The notes below the pieces were generated by a model that was given only the letters and a program-made list of their open reading frames with translations, searched no databases and was not told the origin of the DNA. Positions 63,380 through 64,000 of a DNA stretch of 64,000 nt are shown here, piece by piece. The DNA lies in NCBI RefSeq assembly GCF_037975245.1, contig NC_092567.1:25038876-25102875 (forward strand). The letters run 5' to 3'. Numbering within the stretch: position 1 is the stretch's first letter; every line of letters begins with the position of its first letter. The DNA is from Apostichopus japonicus. Lineage: Eukaryota > Echinodermata > Holothuroidea > Aspidochirotida > Stichopodidae. Made by a program: the position numbers and the translations under genes.

Positions 63380-63960
63380 AATAATAATAATAATATAATA
63401 ATAAATTACATTTATATAGCGCTTTACAAAGTAGGAGAGAGACCAAGGGAACCAAGGAAAAAAAAAACTAGGAATCAAACAGAAATGTTCAAAGTTTTAT
63501 CTTGAAAATACAAAGGGAGGGAGAGTAACGAACGTGAAATGGGAGTTTGTTCCAAAGAGAAGGCCCAACGACAGAAAAGGCACGATCACCATAATGCAGG
63601 TACGTGGACCAGGAGTTAATTGCAAATGCGCATGATTGGAAGAGCTAAGCGTAACTGTAGTTGACCGACGCAAAGGAGTAAGACGGTCAGTGATATATTG
63701 AGGGGCAAGCCCGTTGATCGCTTTGTAGGTGAGAAGTAGGATCTTAAACTGGATGCGCTGAGAAGGGCAGCCAATGCAATGAATGGTATACAGGAGTGAT
63801 GGTGATCAAAGTTTTTAGTGAGTGAGACTAGGCGCGGCAGCAGCGTTCTGAATTCTAATGTGACAGCATTTCTATCAAATAACTCATCTTTCTGTTTGCA
63901 ATCTAGCATGTTACTACCACAATCTGGCAATTCCAAAATGGATCTTTAAGCCAAAATTTG
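63380..63960. repeat. old dispersed repeat of the TTATATAGCGC type
   Basis: Begins with an (ATA)n tract and ACATTTATATAGCGCTTTAC, a start seen in interspersed repeats of many marine invertebrates. GGGAGTTTGTTCCAAAGAGA and GGCAGCAGCGTTCTGAAT follow. I recall this class as common in such genomes but cannot name its transposon superfamily. The 106-codon minus-strand ORF at 63616-63936 lies inside it and is probably a by-product. Confidence 0.5.
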
Positions 63961-64000
63961 TTTTTTCTTCAACTTCTCAAGCCATGGAATACTGTGATTC
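63961..64000. other. window edge, nothing seen
   Basis: No feature can be called in the last 40 bases. Confidence 0.4.

Noticed and set aside
63616-63936. 106-codon minus-strand ORF as an upstream TOP3B exon
   Set aside because: The translation does not match the TOP3B region expected before the first zinc ribbon, and it lies in a dispersed repeat.

Overview
The window is AT-rich eukaryotic nuclear DNA from an animal. It has long intergenic stretches, phase-conserving introns with GT/AG borders, tRNA-headed SINE-like insertions, hAT-like MITEs and very many minisatellites. Frequent TAGGCCTA-type words and CRE-like TGACGTCA words make me think of a marine invertebrate, most likely an echinoderm. 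That placement is an impression, not a result. There is nothing bacterial here: no operons, no Shine-Dalgarno-spaced ORFs, no CRISPR.

Only one gene can be named. The last four coding exons of DNA topoisomerase III beta (TOP3B) lie on the minus strand at 61613-61433, 54410-54208, 53542-53437 and 52353-52105. The three joins keep frame, and together they encode about 245 residues: the C-terminal zinc-finger region with many Cys-x-x-Cys pairs, then an Arg-Gly-Gly (RGG) tail ending in a family-typical YFV terminus. The 7.0 kb intron between the first two of these exons holds a tRNA-headed SINE with 8-bp target duplications, a 12-bp tandem array and a long polypyrimidine tract. The next intron carries a truncated, still-open tandem copy of the 3' end of its upstream exon, with its splice donor. 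The upstream exons of TOP3B were not found and probably lie beyond the right edge.

Positions 1 to about 52000 hold no gene I can support. They are packed with tandem arrays with units of 22, about 45, 30, 162, 43, 55, 42, about 60, 12, 87 and 22 bp, plus a duplication of about 238 bp. There are also foldback elements: a (TA)n-cored palindrome at 2556-2807 and a 534-bp TTAA-flanked inverted repeat at 8413-8946. Short insertions with recognisable target duplications are two hAT-like MITEs (18138-18546 and 35040-35421), an element with 9-bp duplications (44545-44756) and a Penelope-like insertion (45829-46004). The Penelope-like insertion carries two head-to-head hammerhead-ribozyme-like motifs. 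A U2-snRNA-like insertion is at 4260-4456. Most long ORFs here come from tandem units whose length is a multiple of three (30, 42, 87, 12 bp), so they are artefacts.

Right of the last TOP3B exon found (61614-64000) is intron or upstream sequence. It has a homogeneous 86-bp array and an old dispersed repeat of the TTATATAGCGC type near the edge. I saw no clearly new multi-gene system. The most distinctive signals are the paired hammerhead-like motifs, the U2-like insertion with a second decayed relative, the duplicated TOP3B exon end, and the 162-bp satellite.
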